NCBI RefSeq assembly: GCF_036013975.1
Contig: NZ_CP107904.1
Location: 496,001 to 560,000 of the forward strand
DNA from: Kitasatospora sp. NBC_00458
GTDB lineage: Bacteria > Actinomycetota > Actinomycetes > Streptomycetales > Streptomycetaceae
Direction of reading: 5' to 3'
DNA: 64,000 nt
The notes beneath the pieces were generated by a model, which ran no database searches, was not told where the DNA came from, and saw only the letters and a list, made by a program, of their open reading frames with translations. This document shows positions 44,802 to 54,351 of this stretch, piece after piece (position 1 is the first letter of the stretch; every line of letters starts with the position of its first letter). The position numbers and the translations under genes were made by a program.

Positions 44802-47666
44802 TCAGGTGTCGCTGTCGGGCTGCTCGAACCAGCCGGGGCCGGCCGGCGTCCACTTCGGCAACAGGTCGTCCCGGCGGGCCCGTACGAGGTCGGAGGCGAT
44901 CCGGAACTCCCACGAGTCCCCGCGCACGGCTTCCTCGTCCTTCTGGGCCCCCTGCTCCTGCAGCTGGGTCATCAGGGACACCCACAGCGGGCCTCCGACG
45001 TCGAGCAGCTGGTCGGTGGTGGGGATCTCGCCGGTGTTGAGGAACCGCTCGAAGGCCGCCTCGTACCCCGGCCTGACCGGCAGCACCACCCGGGCCGCGC
45101 CCGACCCCAGGAACGCGGCGAACCGGGGTTCCCGCTCCAGGCCGAGCAGTTTGCCCACCCAGGACGTGCGCGCGCCCCAGAAGTACGGCAGGAAGGCGTA
45201 CTCCAGGTGCTCCCACTCGACGGCCTGCTCGAAGAAGCGGATGTACGCCGACAGCGCCCCCGTCGCGGCCGCGTCCGGGTACGGGAAGCCGAGGGAGTCC
45301 GTCCTCATCGCGTTGAAGCCGCTGAAGTTCTGGCCGGTCAGCACGGCCAGTGCCGTCCGCTTGACCTCGTTCCGGACGAGCTCCTGCTTCTGGGCCGGGG
45401 TGAGGGCCTGCAGTCGGAGGCGCGCCTGGGCGTCCCGTTCGGCGACGCGTTCCTCGTGGTCGGCGAAGCGCTGCCGGTTCGCGGCGAGGATCAGCCCGTG
45501 CGTCCTGGTCTGCCACGCGGCGACGGTGGCGGCGGTGGGGACGCAGAGGATCTCCACCCCCACGGCGAGCGTGGCGAGCCCCGGACTCCGGCCGTCCCCG
45601 TCCGCGATGAGTCCCACCGGAACCGTCTCGGTCTCGCCGTCCAGCTTGCCGCTGAACAGCCTCGACGACCAGTCGTCGATGTAGACGACCTTCGAGCCGA
45701 CCAGGACGCGCAGCTCGTACGGGACCCACCCGCTGGCCAGCGCGACCACCCGGTACGAGGCGGCCTGGTACCCCTTGGGGATCGCGGTCCTGCGGCACTC
45801 GCCGATCTCCAGGCTGCTGGCGCCGAGCTCGCCGCTGAAGGGGTCCGGCGCCCGCTGGCCGAAGTTCTCGGTGACGCACACCTGCGCCTGCGGGGGTGCG
45901 TCCACACCGGTCGCCCGGTGGCCCGTGGCGTAGTAGGACCAGTTCTCGGCCGAAAGCTGGTCCGCGGGCACCGTGAAGGCGGCCGGCCCGGGCGGAAGGG
46001 GGCCCCGGCCGCGCGGACGGGCCAGGGCCTCCCGGAACAGCGCGGCCGGCTCGGGAACGACGAGGTCGTACAGCAGGCGGGAGCCGTAGCTGAACACCTG
46101 CGCCTGGTAGACCTTGTCGAGCCACTGGTAGACGCCGAACCGCGCGGCGGCGTCCGGGGTGCTGCCGAGCACGTGCTCGACGGACTCCTCGGCGCGGTGG
46201 AGCCGGCGCAGGACGGAGGCGCTGCGGGTCCGGGTCGTGGAGCTGGAGGAGACGGCGTCCGTCACCGACCTGGCGAAGGTCTCCGGGCCGTCGGTGGTGA
46301 GCGGCCCGCGCCCGCCGCCGGACTGGGCGGAGGTCTTGCCGGCGTTCTGATCCGCCGCCGTCCGGGCGAGCGACTCCAGGCTCGTCCGCTCGGCCTCGGT
46401 GGTCTCGGTCGACTCGCTCTCGTCCACCTCGCTCGTCCTGTGGGTGAGCCGCTCGCCCGGGAGGACGCTCTCCAGGCGGGCCACCTCGCCCCGCTCGTAC
46501 CGCCTGAGGTGGGTGCGGACGACGCACAGGTCGGCGACACCGAGGGGGCGCACGTCCGTGTGGGTGGCCGGCGGGGCCGAGGCGACCGGCTCCTCCTGCC
46601 CGGGGTCGTCGATCGGATCCAGCCGGTGGCGGCCGAGGAGCTCGCCGATCTGCGCGGCGAGCCGGTCGCCCCCGATCAGCCGGACCTTCGACAGCTCCGC
46701 CACCACGGTGTGCAGTTGCCGAGTCGATCGCTCCTGTTCCGAGACCAGCCTCGCCTGGATGTCGCGGACGGACGCGGCGGCCGGATCGATGCCGTACTGG
46801 CTCAAGGCCCGCAGGGCGGGCTCGGAGAGGAGGCGGAGCGCGGTCTCCGACAGCACGACGTTCGAGCGCTGGGCGGCCCGCCGGAGCGGTGAGGTGCTGA
46901 CGGGGTCGTCGTCGCGCGTCTTGCGCCCCTCCTGCCGCCGGCCCTCGGCGGGCGGCCGCGCGGTCCGGTAGAGCGCCGCGAGCGACTGCTCCCGGTCGAG
47001 CTCCCGCAGCACGAGCTCGTCCTCGTCGTGCGCGGCCACCTGTGCGACGGCCTCCGTGACACGGGCCAGGTCGTCACGGAGCGAACCGAACCTCTCCATC
47101 AACCGCTCGGCCACGGCGTCGGGGGGTTCCGGTTCCGGCACGGCCGCGCCCGGACGACGCCGGCCGACCAGGACGTCCGGCAGCAGGAGCGGCGCGTGGG
47201 CGATCCCGTCGACGGCCCTCGCGGACACCGGCCCGGCCAGGACGGCGCCCGCGAGGGTCAGCGCCCGGACGATCTTCACCGCCACCGCCGCGTCGAGCTC
47301 CTCCGGTCCCAGGACGTACGCAGCGACCACCGTGTCCCGCGCGCGTTGCAGGTCGACCGCCCAGTCCTCGGGCGAGGCGTCCCCGACGACCCGGCGGACG
47401 GCCTGTCCGACCTCCTCGGGGGTGCCCGCCTCCCCGCTGGAGACGAGGTCGCTCAGGGCGACCAGCCCGGCTCCGAGCCGGACCGTGTCGGGGGACACCA
47501 CCGGAGCGCCCCCGGCCACGAACGCCCTGGCCGCGACCACCCGCTCCTCGGGGAGCGCGGCGTCGCCGAGCGCGCGCTGGAACTCCGACTCACCGGAGAG
47601 CTCGGCCACCGGCGGGGCCTGCCGGGGAGGCCTCTGGAGGGACACGAACGTGAGAATGCGGTCCAT
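44802..47666 (-). CDS. Large uncharacterised partner protein of the two-gene operon
   Basis: The 954-residue product has helical regions at 1-345, a conserved-looking stretch at 375-410 (LGVADLCVVRTHLRRYERGEVARLESVLPGE), a Ser/Thr/Glu-rich coiled segment (411-500), then FGVYQWLDKVYQAQVFSYGSRLLYDLVVPEPAALF (510-544). A beta-rich region follows at 560-710, and the C-terminal part contains FFEQAVEWEHLEYAFLPYFWGARTSWV (811-837) and a VVLPVRPGYEAAFERFL segment. I recall similar blocks in large uncharacterised proteins of other bacteria but cannot give a family name. It has no signal peptide or clear membrane helix. The ATG at 47666 follows GAGGAG. A 466-bp leader precedes it. Confidence 0.72.
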   Translation of the reverse strand: MDRILTFVSLQRPPRQAPPVAELSGESEFQRALGDAALPEERVVAARAFVAGGAPVVSPDTVRLGAGLVALSDLVSSGEAGTPEEVGQAVRRVVGDASPEDWAVDLQRARDTVVAAYVLGPEELDAAVAVKIVRALTLAGAVLAGPVSARAVDGIAHAPLLLPDVLVGRRRPGAAVPEPEPPDAVAERLMERFGSLRDDLARVTEAVAQVAAHDEDELVLRELDREQSLAALYRTARPPAEGRRQEGRKTRDDDPVSTSPLRRAAQRSNVVLSETALRLLSEPALRALSQYGIDPAAASVRDIQARLVSEQERSTRQLHTVVAELSKVRLIGGDRLAAQIGELLGRHRLDPIDDPGQEEPVASAPPATHTDVRPLGVADLCVVRTHLRRYERGEVARLESVLPGERLTHRTSEVDESESTETTEAERTSLESLARTAADQNAGKTSAQSGGGRGPLTTDGPETFARSVTDAVSSSSTTRTRSASVLRRLHRAEESVEHVLGSTPDAAARFGVYQWLDKVYQAQVFSYGSRLLYDLVVPEPAALFREALARPRGRGPLPPGPAAFTVPADQLSAENWSYYATGHRATGVDAPPQAQVCVTENFGQRAPDPFSGELGASSLEIGECRRTAIPKGYQAASYRVVALASGWVPYELRVLVGSKVVYIDDWSSRLFSGKLDGETETVPVGLIADGDGRSPGLATLAVGVEILCVPTAATVAAWQTRTHGLILAANRQRFADHEERVAERDAQARLRLQALTPAQKQELVRNEVKRTALAVLTGQNFSGFNAMRTDSLGFPYPDAAATGALSAYIRFFEQAVEWEHLEYAFLPYFWGARTSWVGKLLGLEREPRFAAFLGSGAARVVLPVRPGYEAAFERFLNTGEIPTTDQLLDVGGPLWVSLMTQLQEQGAQKDEEAVRGDSWEFRIASDLVRARRDDLLPKWTPAGPGWFEQPDSDT

Positions 47667-48132
47667 CACTACTCCTCGTGCGACCGGCGCCCCGTGCGAC
47701 GGGCGCCCCGCCGGGGCGGCGTGGCCCGCCCCGGATCCCACCCCCCACCAGGGTCGCCCCCTGACGCGGTCGTCACCACTCCGGCCGCGGGTCCTTCACC
47801 CGGCGACCGGTCCGCGCGGCCCCGTCTCCTCGTGCGACGTGCGACTCCGTCACGCCGTGCGTCGGCAGGCCGGTCCGCGCGCTCCGTTCCGCAGCCAACC
47901 GAAGTCTTCCCCACCGGGTCGGGGCCGCACAGCGCGTGCGAAGGGGCGTGCGGAGGCTTCGGGGCGCGCGCTCCGGGCAGGCCACGCCCGATCCTGCCGC
48001 CTGCGCCGGGTGCGCCGGTTCACCGCGGCCGGTCCCCCCCGCGCAACCCTCGCCGCACAACTCTCAGCAACGGGCCGTCACGCGGACGGGACCGGTCCGG
48101 CGACGGCGGCCGAACGATCCGGCCGGGCCGGG
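47667..48132. other. 466-bp leader of the two-gene operon
   Basis: No gene is supported. A 16-bp direct tandem repeat (GTGCGACCGGCGCCCC at 47678, with one mismatch in the copy at 47694) lies immediately upstream of the ribosome site region. A weak 11/14 dormancy-box match sits at 48107-48120. Confidence 0.5.
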
Positions 48133-48864
48133 TCAGCCGCGCAGGCCGCCGCCGTGGACGCGCGCGTGGTGGGCCGACTGGGCGGCGGCGGACTGCCGCA
48201 GCTCGGTGGCGATCAGGGCGGCCTGCACGCGCCGCTCCACACCGAGTTTGGCGAGCAGGCGCGAGACGTGGTTCTTCACCGTCTTCTCGGCCAGGTAGAG
48301 CCGCTCGCCGATCTGCCGGTTGGTGAGCCCCTCGCCGATCAGTGCCAGCACCTCCTGCTCGCGCACGGTCAGCTCCGGTCCCCCGGTGGACGGCTGGGCC
48401 GGCTCGGCCTCGCTGCGGAGGCGGTTCAGCAGGCGGGTGGCGGCCCCCGGGTCGAGCATCGACCGGCCGGAGGCCACGGTCCGGACGGCGGCCACCAGGT
48501 CGGTCCCGCTGATCTGCTTCAGCACGTACCCGGCGGCGCCCGCCATGACGGCGTCGAGGAGCGCCTCCTCGTCGTCGAAGGAGGTGAGCATCAGGCAGGC
48601 CAGGTCGGGCATCCGGGAACGCAGTTCGCGGCAGACGGCCACGCCGTCCCCGTCGCCGAGGCGGACGTCCAGCACGGCGACGTCGGGACGCAGCGCGGGG
48701 ACGCGGACGAGGGCCTGCTCGGCGGTGGCGGCCTCGCCGACCACCTCCAGGTCCGGTTCGCAGTCCAGCAGGTCGTGCACGCCGCGGCGCACCACCTCGT
48801 GGTCGTCCAGCAGGAACACCCTGACCGGCGCCGGCGTCTCGGCACCGGTCGTCTCGCTCGCCAT
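48133..48864 (-). CDS. NarL/DevR-type response regulator (OsdR-like)
   Basis: This 243-residue regulator has a receiver domain with FLLDDHE, phospho-acceptor Asp66 ([13 protein letters not shown]), the switch Thr/Ser ([10 protein letters not shown]) and Lys (GYVLKQISG). A LuxR-type helix-turn-helix follows ([44 protein letters not shown]). This is the DevR/DosR subfamily pattern. The likely partner is the GAF kinase at 38075-39958. Paired near-palindromic boxes 82 bp upstream suggest autoregulation. The ATG at 48864 has AAGGTGGAG upstream. Confidence 0.9.
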   Translation of the reverse strand: MASETTGAETPAPVRVFLLDDHEVVRRGVHDLLDCEPDLEVVGEAATAEQALVRVPALRPDVAVLDVRLGDGDGVAVCRELRSRMPDLACLMLTSFDDEEALLDAVMAGAAGYVLKQISGTDLVAAVRTVASGRSMLDPGAATRLLNRLRSEAEPAQPSTGGPELTVREQEVLALIGEGLTNRQIGERLYLAEKTVKNHVSRLLAKLGVERRVQAALIATELRQSAAAQSAHHARVHGGGLRG

Positions 48865-49295
48865 CTCGCGGCTCCACCTTCTCCACGCCCGGCACACCAC
48901 ACGCCGGGTCCACCGCATCATGCCCCGGTGCCCCGCGGCCGCCCAGGGTCGAACGACCCCATTTCCCGGGCCGTCGGGCCGCCGGACCGGGCGACCCGGT
49001 GGCCGGGCACCCCGGCGGGCGGGCGGAGCCCGGGTCACGCACGCCAGCGCAGCGTCTCCGGCGGCGGGGTCGGCACGGAGGTCCGCCCGGAAGTCCTCGC
49101 CGGACGCGCGCACGCCGGCCTCCGAGACCTCCAGCGGGGCAGGGGTCAACTCACTCAATCCCGCCGCCCGCAGGCAGGTCTCGTAGGCCGTGCGAGCGGC
49201 GGGTCGATCGCACGGCCGGAGACGGTCCCCGAACTCCCGCTCCGCCGGTGCCCGTTGTGCGGGCACGGCCGCCCGGGCGAGCGAGCCGTGGGTGC
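48865..49295. other. Gap upstream of the response regulator
   Basis: This 431-bp gap contains the paired boxes (48946-48981). A minus-strand stretch at about 49040-49210 encodes a plausible peptide ([20 protein letters not shown] and following) but has no stop before the regulator gene and no ribosome site, so it is not called. Confidence 0.5.
48946..48981. promoter_or_regulatory. Paired dormancy-type boxes upstream of the response regulator
   Basis: GGGTCGAACGACCC (48946-48959) is a perfect palindrome with an AA centre. A weaker GGGCCGTCGGGCCG starts 22 bp further upstream (48968). This is the best single site in the window. Confidence 0.72.
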
Positions 49296-49733
49296 CTAGC
49301 CGGCGGCTATCGCGGCGAGCAGCCGTTCCGCGGCGCCGAAGGCGATCGCGCTGTCGAGCGGGTTGGAGTAGCTGCGCGACCAGGTGATCAGTCCGTCCCG
49401 GACCCGGGCGAACATCACCATGTCGAACGCGAACGTCTTCCCGGTGGCCAGGACGTGGCCGTGGATCCGGTACTCGACGACGACGAGTTCGGGATCGCCC
49501 GTCTCGTGGACGGTCACGCGGTCCGCGCTCTCGAACTTCTGCACCCCGGCGCCGCGTTGCAGGTGGAGCCGGAAGGCCTCCCGGCCGGGCTGCTGGTCGG
49601 GGACCCCCGGCATCAGGTAGGGCAGCTCGAAGGGGGCGTCCGCGGTGAACAGGTCGGCAGCCGCCGGGTCGGGGCCGTCGGCCATCAACCGGACGAAGTC
49701 TTCGAGGACTTCGCGCGGTGCGGCAGTGGTCAT
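49296..49733 (-). CDS. SnoaL-like / NTF2-fold protein
   Basis: The 145-residue product has the cone-shaped alpha+beta fold pattern of SnoaL-like proteins: [30 protein letters not shown] at the start and [39 protein letters not shown] at the end. These proteins are small isomerases, hydrolases or ligand binders; no substrate can be assigned. The ATG at 49733 follows GAGGGG. Confidence 0.8.
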   Translation of the reverse strand: MTTAAPREVLEDFVRLMADGPDPAAADLFTADAPFELPYLMPGVPDQQPGREAFRLHLQRGAGVQKFESADRVTVHETGDPELVVVEYRIHGHVLATGKTFAFDMVMFARVRDGLITWSRSYSNPLDSAIAFGAAERLLAAIAAG

Positions 49734-49900
49734 GGGACACCCCTCTCGACACGACCGGGGCGAATCCCCCGGTGTCGCGCCCGAACATACGGGGCGACGG
49801 CTCCGCATTTCAACGTCCGCTCGCCCAAGTGGACTTGATGATCCGTCCGGTGTTCCGCACAGGACCGGAGACCCTGCGCGCAACCAGGCCCGGCACCTCC

Positions 49901-50452
49901 TCAGGGGCGGCGCCTGCGGGCGTTGCCGAGGCCGATGAGCAGGAAGGCCGTCGAGACGGCGAGCGCACTGCCCGTGGCGGCGGCCAGTCGCGGGGCGAGC
50001 GGGCCGTCACCGGACAGCAGGATGGAGGCGGCGCCGAGCGAGGCGACCGCCAGGCCGACGACCAGCCATCCGAGCAGCGCACGGGCGGCCGCGCGGGGGC
50101 ACACCGGCGTCCGGCCCGGGTCCGGGTCCGGGTCCGGGTCGAGCAGGGCCCAGCGGAGGGTGTCCTCGCGCTGCTCCGCCCGACTCTGCAGGTGGGCCCG
50201 GACCCGGAGGAGGACGCCGGCGACCAGGCCCGCCAGCCCGATCCGGGCCGCGGGCTGCCAGTCGGGGACGGCGAGCAGCAGGACGCCCGCCAGGGCCAGC
50301 CCGGCCCACCAGACCACGCAGGCGGCAGCGGCGGTGCGGGCCGAACGGGGGCGGTCGTCGCCCGCCTGCAGGTCGGCGATGGCGGGCAGGTACCAGACGC
50401 AGCCGGACGCAGTGGTCGCGGCGGTGCCGATGGCCAGAACGGTGTGGGACAT
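49901..50452 (-). CDS. Four-helix membrane protein
   Basis: The 183-residue product has hydrophobic helices at about 3-20, 44-63, 68-84 and a C-terminal pair at about 125-175, separated by a cytoplasmic loop with a Pro-Asp repeat (DPDPDPDPGR) encoded by GGGTCC copies. The loop ADLQAGDDRPRSARTAA is conserved in streptomycete membrane proteins I recall but cannot name. It lies downstream of ctaD on the same strand (223-bp gap) and may be cotranscribed. Confidence 0.65.
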   Translation of the reverse strand: MSHTVLAIGTAATTASGCVWYLPAIADLQAGDDRPRSARTAAAACVVWWAGLALAGVLLLAVPDWQPAARIGLAGLVAGVLLRVRAHLQSRAEQREDTLRWALLDPDPDPDPGRTPVCPRAAARALLGWLVVGLAVASLGAASILLSGDGPLAPRLAAATGSALAVSTAFLLIGLGNARRRRP

Positions 50453-50674
50453 GGTGCCGTGCGCTCCTCAGCCGATGGGGCTCGACGCGGTGTCGGGATG
50501 ACGTGGGACGTGAACGCGGGACGTAGAAGTGGGGCGTAGAGGTGGGGCGGGGACACCGGACGGACGTCGCGGGACCCGCCGGCGCCGGGCGAAGGGGGCC
50601 AGGCGAAGGGGGGCCGCTCCCGCCCGCCCGGGGGCAGCGACACGGGCGGGAGCGGCGTTCGGGGGGGCGGGCCG

Positions 50675-52507
50675 TCAGCCTCCGGCGCCCGGAGCGCCGT
50701 CGTCGGGCGCTCCGCCGGGCCCTCCCGCTCCGCCCGACGCGGCGAGCGCGCGGCCGCGGCGCGTCGTCGGGGCGTCGTACGCGGCCGGGGTGACGCCGGC
50801 CAGGTGCTTGGCGGGCTCGCCGTTGTGGTCCAGGAAGTCGCGGGCCGCGATCTCCGGGTGGTGCAGGTCGAAGGCCGGGGACTCCGAGCGGATCCGGGGC
50901 AGGGTCACGAAGTTGTGCCGGGGCGGCGGGCAGGAGGTCGCCCACTCCAGCGAACGGCCGTAGCCCCACGGGTCGTCGACCTCGACCTTCTCGCCGTACT
51001 TGGCCGTCTTCCAGACGTTGTAGAGGAACGGCAGGAGCGAGAGTCCGAGCAGGAACGACCCGATCGTGGACACCGTGTTGAGCGCGGTGAAGCCGTCGGA
51101 GGCCAGGTAGTCGGCGTAACGGCGGGGCATGCCCTCGGCGCCCAGCCAGTGCTGGACGAGGAAGGTGGAGTGGAATCCGATGGTGAGCGTCCAGAAGCAG
51201 ATCCGCCCGAGCCTCTCGTCGAGCATCCTGCCGGTCATCTTGGGCCACCAGAAGTGGAAGCCGGCCATCATCGCGTACACCACGGTGCCGAACAGCGTGT
51301 AGTGGAAGTGCGCCACGACGAAGTACGAGTCGGACACGTGGAAGTCGATGGGCGGGGCCGCCAGCAGCACGCCCGTCAGTCCGCCGAACAGGAAGGTGAC
51401 CAGGAAGCCGACCGTCCAGAGCATCGGCGTCTCGAAGCTGAGCGAGCCCTTCCACATGGTGCCGACCCAGTTGAAGAACTTCACACCGGTCGGCACCGCG
51501 ATCAGGAAGGTCATGAACGAGAAGAACGGCAGCAGGACTTGGCCGGTGACGTACATGTGGTGCGCCCACACGGTGACCGAGAGGCCCGCGATGGCCACGG
51601 TGGCGGCGATCAGGCCCGCGTAGCCGAACATCGGCTTGCGGCTGAACACCGGGATGACCTCCGAGACGATGCCGAAGAACGGCAGGGCCAGGATGTACAC
51701 CTCGGGGTGGCCGAAGAACCAGAACAGGTGCTGCCAGAGCATCGCCCCGCCGCTGGCCGGGTCGAAGACGTGCGAGCCGAACTTGCGGTCGCACTCCAGG
51801 GCGAGCAGCGCGGCGGCCAGCACCGGGAAGACCAGCAGGACCAGGACCGAGGTCAGCAGCACGTTCCAGCAGAAGATGGACATCCGGAACATCGTCATGC
51901 CGGGGGCGCGCATGCAGATGATCGTGGTGATGAAGTTGACCGCGCCGAGGATGGAGCCGAATCCGGAGAGCGTCACGCCCATGATCCACATATCGGCGCC
52001 GACACCGGGCGAGTGGACCGCGTCGGAGAGCGGCGCGTAGAGGAACCAGCCGAAGTCGGCGGCGCCCTGCGGGGTCGCGAAGCCCGCGGCGGCGATCAGC
52101 GAGCCGAACAGGAACAGCCAGAACGCGAGCATGTTCAGCCGCGGGAAGGCGACGTCGGGGGCGCCGATCTGCAGCGGCATGATCCAGTTGGCGAAGCCGG
52201 TGAACAGCGGCATCGCGAAGAGCAGCAGCATCACCGAACCGTGCATGGTGAAGGCCTGGTTGAACTGCTCGTTGGAGAGGATCTGCGTCCCCGGCCGGGC
52301 GAGTTCGGCCCGCATGACCAGGGCGAGGATGCCGCCGATCAGGAAGAACCCGAACGAGGACACCAGGTACATGGTGCCGATCGTCTTGTGGTCGGTGGTC
52401 GTCAGCAGCCGGACCAGGGCCGAGCCGGGGCGCTCGGCCCGGACTCCTTCCGGCCGGGCTGCGGACGGCGGCGGCGCGCTGTCGCCCCGTGCCTCGATGG
52501 CGCTCAA
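50675..52507 (-). CDS. ctaD: Cytochrome c oxidase subunit I, stand-alone copy
   Basis: This 610-residue haem-copper oxidase subunit has all expected ligands: FTMHGSVM (low-spin haem), GHPEVYI (CuB His and cross-linked Tyr), the HHMY pair and HFHYTLFG (haem a3 and low-spin haem). Twelve helices are visible. The start is taken as TTG at 52507, because AAGGAG lies 7 nt before it; a GTG or ATG 60 bp upstream lacks a site. No subunit II or III gene is nearby, so this is a paralogue expected to replace or supplement the housekeeping subunit. Paired dormancy-type boxes lie 73-109 bp upstream. Confidence 0.9.
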   Translation of the reverse strand: MSAIEARGDSAPPPSAARPEGVRAERPGSALVRLLTTTDHKTIGTMYLVSSFGFFLIGGILALVMRAELARPGTQILSNEQFNQAFTMHGSVMLLLFAMPLFTGFANWIMPLQIGAPDVAFPRLNMLAFWLFLFGSLIAAAGFATPQGAADFGWFLYAPLSDAVHSPGVGADMWIMGVTLSGFGSILGAVNFITTIICMRAPGMTMFRMSIFCWNVLLTSVLVLLVFPVLAAALLALECDRKFGSHVFDPASGGAMLWQHLFWFFGHPEVYILALPFFGIVSEVIPVFSRKPMFGYAGLIAATVAIAGLSVTVWAHHMYVTGQVLLPFFSFMTFLIAVPTGVKFFNWVGTMWKGSLSFETPMLWTVGFLVTFLFGGLTGVLLAAPPIDFHVSDSYFVVAHFHYTLFGTVVYAMMAGFHFWWPKMTGRMLDERLGRICFWTLTIGFHSTFLVQHWLGAEGMPRRYADYLASDGFTALNTVSTIGSFLLGLSLLPFLYNVWKTAKYGEKVEVDDPWGYGRSLEWATSCPPPRHNFVTLPRIRSESPAFDLHHPEIAARDFLDHNGEPAKHLAGVTPAAYDAPTTRRGRALAASGGAGGPGGAPDDGAPGAGG

Positions 52508-52925
52508 GGACGCACTCCTTCGAATACTGCTGCGGATGGGTGGCGATCCATGATCGGAACGCGACACCCGTGCGCCCTAGGGCCGTTGGGCCCGGCGGAC
52601 CGGGGCCGGTGGGCCCCGGTTCCGGCCCGCCGGCCGGGACCACCGGCGGCGGCCCGGGACGTCGGACCCCGGACACCGCCCCGAACCCGAACACGGGCCC
52701 CGGACCCGGACGCCGGACACGCCGAAGCACCGGCGCGGCCAGGGGAATCGGGTTCCCCACGGCCGCGCCGGTGCACCCGGAGACCACACCGGGACATCGG
52801 CGAGGATTCGCCGACGATCGGTCAACAGTGCTACGGAAGAGCGTCGTTCGGTTCCGCCGACCGACGGGCGACCGCAGCCGACGGCGACGACGGGACGCCC
52901 GCGCCGACCGCGGCGGACGGACGCA
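52508..52925. other. Promoter region of ctaD
   Basis: Besides the paired boxes at 52580-52616, this 418-bp region is GC-rich and shows no supportable gene. Confidence 0.6.
52580..52616. promoter_or_regulatory. Paired dormancy-type boxes upstream of ctaD
   Basis: GGGCCGTTGGGCCC (52580-52593) and GGGCCGGTGGGCCC (52603-52616) start 23 bp apart, the same spacing as at the USP/kinase and hibernation-factor promoters. Confidence 0.65.
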
Positions 52926-53453
52926 TCAGGACGCCGCGGCGGCTCCCGTGGTGAGCCGGTAGCCGGTCACCAGATCGGGCCGGATGGCCACCGTGTGGTC
53001 CATCGACGCGCTCACCCACGGGCTCAACATCCCCCGGTAGCGGGCCAGTAGGGCCGGGTCGGTGACCGGCCGGGCGAAGCCGGTGACCACGACGCTCCAG
53101 CCGAGCCGGGTCGACGGGTCGATCGCGTCGGCCTCGTACGCGACCACCACCCCCGCGTCGTCCCCGCCCTGGGAGGCGGTGGTCAGCGCCGCGCCGTCAT
53201 GGGTCCGGATCACGATGGTGTCGTCCACCAGGAGGTGGTTGACCGGGCGGATCGCCGGCAGCGCGGACACGGTGAACACGATCCGGCCGAACGGCGCGCT
53301 CCCCAACAGCCTCAGCGCCTCGGCCCGTTCGAGCGGCACCAGCTCACGCGGCGGGACGTCGGCGGGCGTCCGGGACCGGGGATGGACGGACGGCGGCAGC
53401 CCTTCGGGCCTGCGCAGCGCCCGCAGTCGGCGGCGGACGGACTCGTCGCTCAT
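52926..53453 (-). CDS. Pyridoxamine 5'-phosphate oxidase-like split-barrel protein (second copy)
   Basis: The 175-residue product matches the first copy in the core (LERAEALRLLGSAPFGRIVFTVSALPAIRPVNHLLVDD; RLGWSVVVTGFARPV). The N-terminal 30 residues add a basic tail. Its ATG overlaps the stop of the ribosome hibernation gene (ATGA), so the two are one coupled unit. A flavin- or F420-dependent redox role is likely. Confidence 0.83.
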   Translation of the reverse strand: MSDESVRRRLRALRRPEGLPPSVHPRSRTPADVPPRELVPLERAEALRLLGSAPFGRIVFTVSALPAIRPVNHLLVDDTIVIRTHDGAALTTASQGGDDAGVVVAYEADAIDPSTRLGWSVVVTGFARPVTDPALLARYRGMLSPWVSASMDHTVAIRPDLVTGYRLTTGAAAAS

Positions 53454-54274
53454 GTGGCGGCCGCGATCAGGCCGAGCCGGCCGTCGAACCGCCGGTAGAG
53501 CACCCGTCCGCGTCGCGAGCCGGGCTGGGCGAAGAACAGGTACGGCAGCTCGGCGGCGGCCAGTCGCCTGACGGCTTGGTCCTCCGTCAGCTCCGGTGCA
53601 CCGCAAGGGCTCAGGGTGAGCGGGGCGACCGTCCGGGCGGGCGGCCCGGCGGCGGTCGTACGGGCCAGCCGGTAGCCGGTCGGGCCGACCCGGTAGACCA
53701 CGGCGTCGGTCTCGGTGGCGGGGTCCGTGAAGAGATGGATGTCGTAGTCCATCGCGTCCATGGTCAGGGCGGCCGCGTCGGGCGAGCACCACACCAGGTG
53801 GGCCTGCTTGCGCCGGACGATGTCCTGCGGCCCTGCGGTGCGGGGGAGTTCGGCGCGCGGGCGCTCGGCGCGGACCCGCGCGACCGGAGCCGCCGGGGCC
53901 GGAGCCGCCGGGAGCCCGTGCGCCCTGGTCCGGCGCGGCCACGGCCTGGGCGCCCACCCCGAGGCCACGGCGGCCATCCGGCTCCGCAGGCCGTCGACCA
54001 CCTTGTCCAGAGCCTCGCCCAGATCGGCCGCGGCCTCCTGGACGCGGACCCGCCGCCCGTCCACTTCGGCGTTGACCTGGGCCAGCACGCCGGCCGGACC
54101 GACCGTCCCGACCCGGACCCGCAGCTGCTCGACCAGGGCGTCCGCCCCGCTCACCGCGGCTGCGACCCGGGCTCTGGCGTCGACCGCGAAGCCCCGCGAA
54201 ATCCCCTCACACACCCGCACCGTGACCAACTCGCCCACCTCAGGCCTCTTCCCGTTCCACCGCGATCTCGTCAT
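53450..54274 (-). CDS. hpf: Long-form ribosome hibernation promoting factor
   Basis: The 274-residue product has an N-terminal S30AE/RaiA domain (residues about 12-110: VTVRVCEGISRGFAVDARARVAAAVSGADALVEQLRVRV) that binds the 30S decoding site. A Pro/Ala linker follows, then two copies of the C-terminal dimerisation domain (RRKQAHLVWCSPDAAALTMDAMDYDIHLFTD; LTEDQAVRRLAAAELPYLFFAQPGSRRGRVLYRRFDGRLGLI). Actinobacterial homologues make inactive 100S or hibernating ribosomes under hypoxia. The ATG at 54274 has a distant GGAGG. Paired boxes lie 78 bp upstream, consistent with dormancy control. Confidence 0.88.
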   Translation of the reverse strand: MTRSRWNGKRPEVGELVTVRVCEGISRGFAVDARARVAAAVSGADALVEQLRVRVGTVGPAGVLAQVNAEVDGRRVRVQEAAADLGEALDKVVDGLRSRMAAVASGWAPRPWPRRTRAHGLPAAPAPAAPVARVRAERPRAELPRTAGPQDIVRRKQAHLVWCSPDAAALTMDAMDYDIHLFTDPATETDAVVYRVGPTGYRLARTTAAGPPARTVAPLTLSPCGAPELTEDQAVRRLAAAELPYLFFAQPGSRRGRVLYRRFDGRLGLIAAAT

Positions 54275-54351
54275 GCCGCGCCACCCGCCTCCGACGGGCC
54301 CGCACACACCGGCGCAGCGATCACCCTCCCGCCCCGGCGAGGCCGTCACAA

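Noticed and set aside
48107..48120. CGGCCGAACGATCC, an 11/14 match to the dormancy box, upstream of the giant two-gene operon
   Set aside because: It is 440 bp from the start, single, and overlaps the end of the regulator gene region. Too weak to claim control of the operon.
49040..49270. Protein-like minus-strand segment upstream of the response regulator
   Set aside because: It has no ribosome site, runs without a stop into the regulator frame, and contains the regulator's promoter boxes.
49761..49774. GGGGCGAATCCCCC upstream of the SnoaL-like gene as another dormancy box
   Set aside because: It lacks the CG at the second half-site and matches only 10 of 14 positions, with no partner at 22-23 bp.
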